From DASYUM01 sp036001225 (lineage in GTDB: Bacteria; Methylomirabilota; Methylomirabilia; Rokubacteriales; DASRDR01), in NCBI GenBank assembly GCA_036001225.1, contig DASYUM010000314.1, positions 1-6,586 of the forward strand: DNA of 6,586 nt. Reading direction: 5' to 3'. Both the position numbers and the translations under genes were made by a program. The number at the start of each line of letters is the position of its first letter. Within the stretch, counting starts at the first letter, position 1. The notes under the pieces were generated by a model that was not told where the DNA came from, ran no database searches, and worked only from the letters and a program-made list of their open reading frames with translations. This document shows, in pieces, positions 5,279 through 6,586 of the stretch.

Positions 5279-5307
5279 AGTCTACCGGGCACCGGCGGAC
5301 GCGTCAA
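5279..5307 (-). promoter_or_regulatory. sigma70 promoter of the riboswitch/importer operon
   Basis: On the minus strand TTGACG (-35, 5302-5307) and TAGACT (-10, 5279-5284) are separated by exactly 17 bases. The start of transcription falls near 5272, just ahead of the riboswitch aptamer. The promoter lies inside the end of the cupin coding region, and the TAG of its -10 box is the cupin stop codon. Confidence 0.75.
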
Positions 5308-5695
5308 TCGGCCCCGCCGGTCGCGGCGCCAGCGTGGCCGCGCCGAGGCCGCTCCCGGACCGCCGGTACTCCTCGCGCGGCGGCGCGAAGATGTCCAGGA
5401 TCACGCAGCGCTCGCCGAGAGTCCGGCCGCCGTGGGGGACGTGAGGCGGCGTCTGCCAGAAGTCGCCGGCCTTGACGGGGTGCTCCTGGCCGTCCTGGAT
5501 TCGGATCCACGCGCCTTCCAGGCAGACACCCCACTGCTCCTGGGGGTGCGAGTGGACCGGAGACTCCGACCAGGGCTCCAGCTCGACGACAGAGAGCATG
5601 ACGTGCTCGCCGGGAAAGACGCGGGCCCGGATGCCGGCCGCCAGCTCGCGCGGAATGCCACCGCTTCGGAGGTTGTGGAACCACTCGTGACCCAT
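5282..5695 (-). CDS. Small single-domain cupin protein
   Basis: A 137-residue protein with one cupin beta-barrel. Cupin motif 1 is HSHPQEQWG (48-56) with likely metal ligands His48, His50 and Glu53 (or Gln54), followed by VCLEG (57-61). Motif 2 is GDFWQTPPHVPHG (77-89) with His88 as the fourth ligand. All residues needed for a mononuclear metal site are present. No signal peptide is seen, so it is probably cytosolic. The last 25 or so residues look disordered. The ATG is supported by GGAGG four bases upstream (5700-5704). Cupins of this size include sugar-binding, dioxygenase and isomerase types, and the sequence does not decide between them. It precedes the TPP-regulated operon by only a few bases, but a promoter and riboswitch stand between them, so a link to thiamine is only suggested by position. 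Confidence 0.85.
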   Translation of the reverse strand: MGHEWFHNLRSGGIPRELAAGIRARVFPGEHVMLSVVELEPWSESPVHSHPQEQWGVCLEGAWIRIQDGQEHPVKAGDFWQTPPHVPHGGRTLGERCVILDIFAPPREEYRRSGSGLGAATLAPRPAGPIDASAGAR

Positions 5696-5736
5696 GCCGC
5701 CTCCTCCTCGGCGAGCGACGCCGTCGAACGCGTCCT

Positions 5737-5742
5737 ACGATA
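5737..5742 (-). promoter_or_regulatory. Possible extended -10 element for the cupin gene
   Basis: The minus strand reads TGCTATCGT, a possible extended -10 (TATCGT at 5737-5742), in the 58-base gap after the polymerase gene. No convincing -35 is present. If used, transcription would start about 35 bases before the cupin ATG. The cupin could instead be read through from the polymerase gene. Confidence 0.25.
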
Positions 5743-5753
5743 GCACGGCGGCG

Positions 5754-6586
5754 TCAGTGGAAGTCGTGGGAGGGCACCGCCGCCGGAAGCGGCGGGAGCG
5801 GGCGCACGCGCGCGGCGCGGACCGAGATGACCCCGTCCTGGTGCTGCAGCACGCCCTCGACGAGCACGAACGGCTCGTGGACGATCGTCGCCCGATCCCG
5901 CTCGAAGAGCGGCGGCCGGATGATCGCGTTGGTGATCCCGGTCTCGTCCTCCAGCGAGAGGAAGACGAAGCCCTTGGCCGTTCCCGGGCGCTGGCGAACG
6001 ATGACGGCGCCGGCCACCCGGACCCGGGCACCGTCGGGGGCCCGCGCCAGGTCGGCCGCCGGGGTGACACCGCGCCGCGCGAGGTCGGCCCGGCGCAGCG
6101 CCATCGGGTGGGGGCCGACGGTGAGCGCGGTCCCCCGATAGTCGGCCACCACGCACTCCTCGACCGTCATCTCCACGAGTGGGGAGGATTCGGGCGGCGG
6201 GGCCTGTCCCGCCCACAGCGGCCCCGGCGGCCGGGCTGCCCGCTCGGCCTCCCACAGCGCCCCCCGCCGGGTGAGCCCGAGTGGGGCGAGGGCCCCGATC
6301 TCGGCCAGCCGCGTCAGCTCGTCGCGCGCGAGCCCGGCCCGCGCGACGAGGTCGTCCACCGACGCGAAGGGCCGGGCCCGCCGGGCCTCGACCAGCCGGT
6401 GCCCGGCCGCGTCCCGGAAGCCCTTCACCGTCATGAGGCCGAGCCGCACCGCACCCTCCTCCACGGTGGACAGCCACTCCGAGCGCGCGACGTCCACCGG
6501 CCGCACCGGCTGCCCGTGTCGCTGGGCGTCCTTGACGAGCGTGGCCGGGTGGTAGAAGCCCATCGGCTGGTTGTTCAGGAGCGCGG
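5754..6586 (-). CDS. dnaE2: Error-prone DNA polymerase, C-terminal part (DnaE2/ImuC type)
   Basis: The last 276 residues of a C-family DNA polymerase; the N-terminal PHP, palm and finger regions lie beyond the right edge. The visible part begins ALLNNQPMGFYHPATLVKDA, the conserved end of the polymerase core. A helix-hairpin-helix region follows (about 48-105 of the visible part), with VKGF and DELTRLAEIGAL. Next are DYRGTALTVGPHPM (148-161) and an OB-fold (about 187-262) with VRQRPGTAKGFVFLSLEDETG, a hallmark of the DnaE2 branch. The protein ends HDFH, as is common in DnaE2, and lacks the longer tail of replicative DnaE1. DnaE2 acts in damage-induced mutagenic translesion synthesis, usually with ImuA and ImuB, which are not in this window. 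It has no evident functional link to the genes downstream of it. Confidence 0.93.
   Translation of the reverse strand, partial: ALLNNQPMGFYHPATLVKDAQRHGQPVRPVDVARSEWLSTVEEGAVRLGLMTVKGFRDAAGHRLVEARRARPFASVDDLVARAGLARDELTRLAEIGALAPLGLTRRGALWEAERAARPPGPLWAGQAPPPESSPLVEMTVEECVVADYRGTALTVGPHPMALRRADLARRGVTPAADLARAPDGARVRVAGAVIVRQRPGTAKGFVFLSLEDETGITNAIIRPPLFERDRATIVHEPFVLVEGVLQHQDGVISVRAARVRPLPPLPAAVPSHDFH

Noticed and set aside
5401..6477. A 358-codon minus-strand frame spanning the cupin and polymerase genes
   Set aside because: It crosses two well-supported genes in another frame and has only low-complexity Arg/Ala/Gly/Pro composition.
1..6586. tRNA, rRNA, CRISPR array, insertion sequence or phage genes
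   Set aside because: No cloverleaf, rRNA core sequence, spaced direct-repeat array, transposase or flanking terminal repeats were seen on either strand.

Overview
This is a G+C-rich bacterial chromosomal segment (about two thirds G+C by eye, not counted). It uses ordinary sigma70-type promoters, Shine-Dalgarno sites and metabolic or transport genes. Nothing points to phage, plasmid, insertion sequence, CRISPR or RNA operon. Gene content fits a free-living aerobic, soil or subsurface type of bacterium; I cannot name the phylum from sequence alone.

Left part (1-1685). The end of an unrecognised + strand gene (1-78) faces a two-gene minus-strand unit. That unit holds a small cysteine-rich zinc-finger-like protein (1285-1455) followed by a compact isocitrate lyase family enzyme (274-1242). 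Divergent from it is a LysR-type regulator (1686-2615). The shared intergenic region holds a near-consensus promoter for the regulator and a LysR-box palindrome centred about 64 bp upstream of its predicted start of transcription. The regulator probably controls itself, the lyase unit, or both.

Centre (2616-5307). A minus-strand operon encodes a complete ABC importer of the phosphate/phosphite/phosphonate family, in the order binding protein (4204-5091), ATPase (3404-4144), permease (2661-3407). Its leader is a thiamine pyrophosphate (TPP) riboswitch (about 5171-5272) followed by a strong intrinsic terminator (5120-5155). A good sigma70 promoter lies just upstream, and its -10 box contains the stop codon of the preceding cupin gene. 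So the importer would be named 'phosphonate transporter' by homology, but its control says it serves thiamine metabolism. The most economical inference is import of thiamine, a thiamine phosphate or a phosphorylated thiamine precursor. This is the main finding of the window.

Right part (5282-6586). A small single-domain cupin (5282-5695) and the C-terminal part of an error-prone DNA polymerase of the DnaE2/ImuC type (5754 to the window edge) lie on the minus strand. The cupin is adjacent to the thiamine-regulated unit but sits upstream of its promoter and riboswitch, so it is not necessarily part of it.
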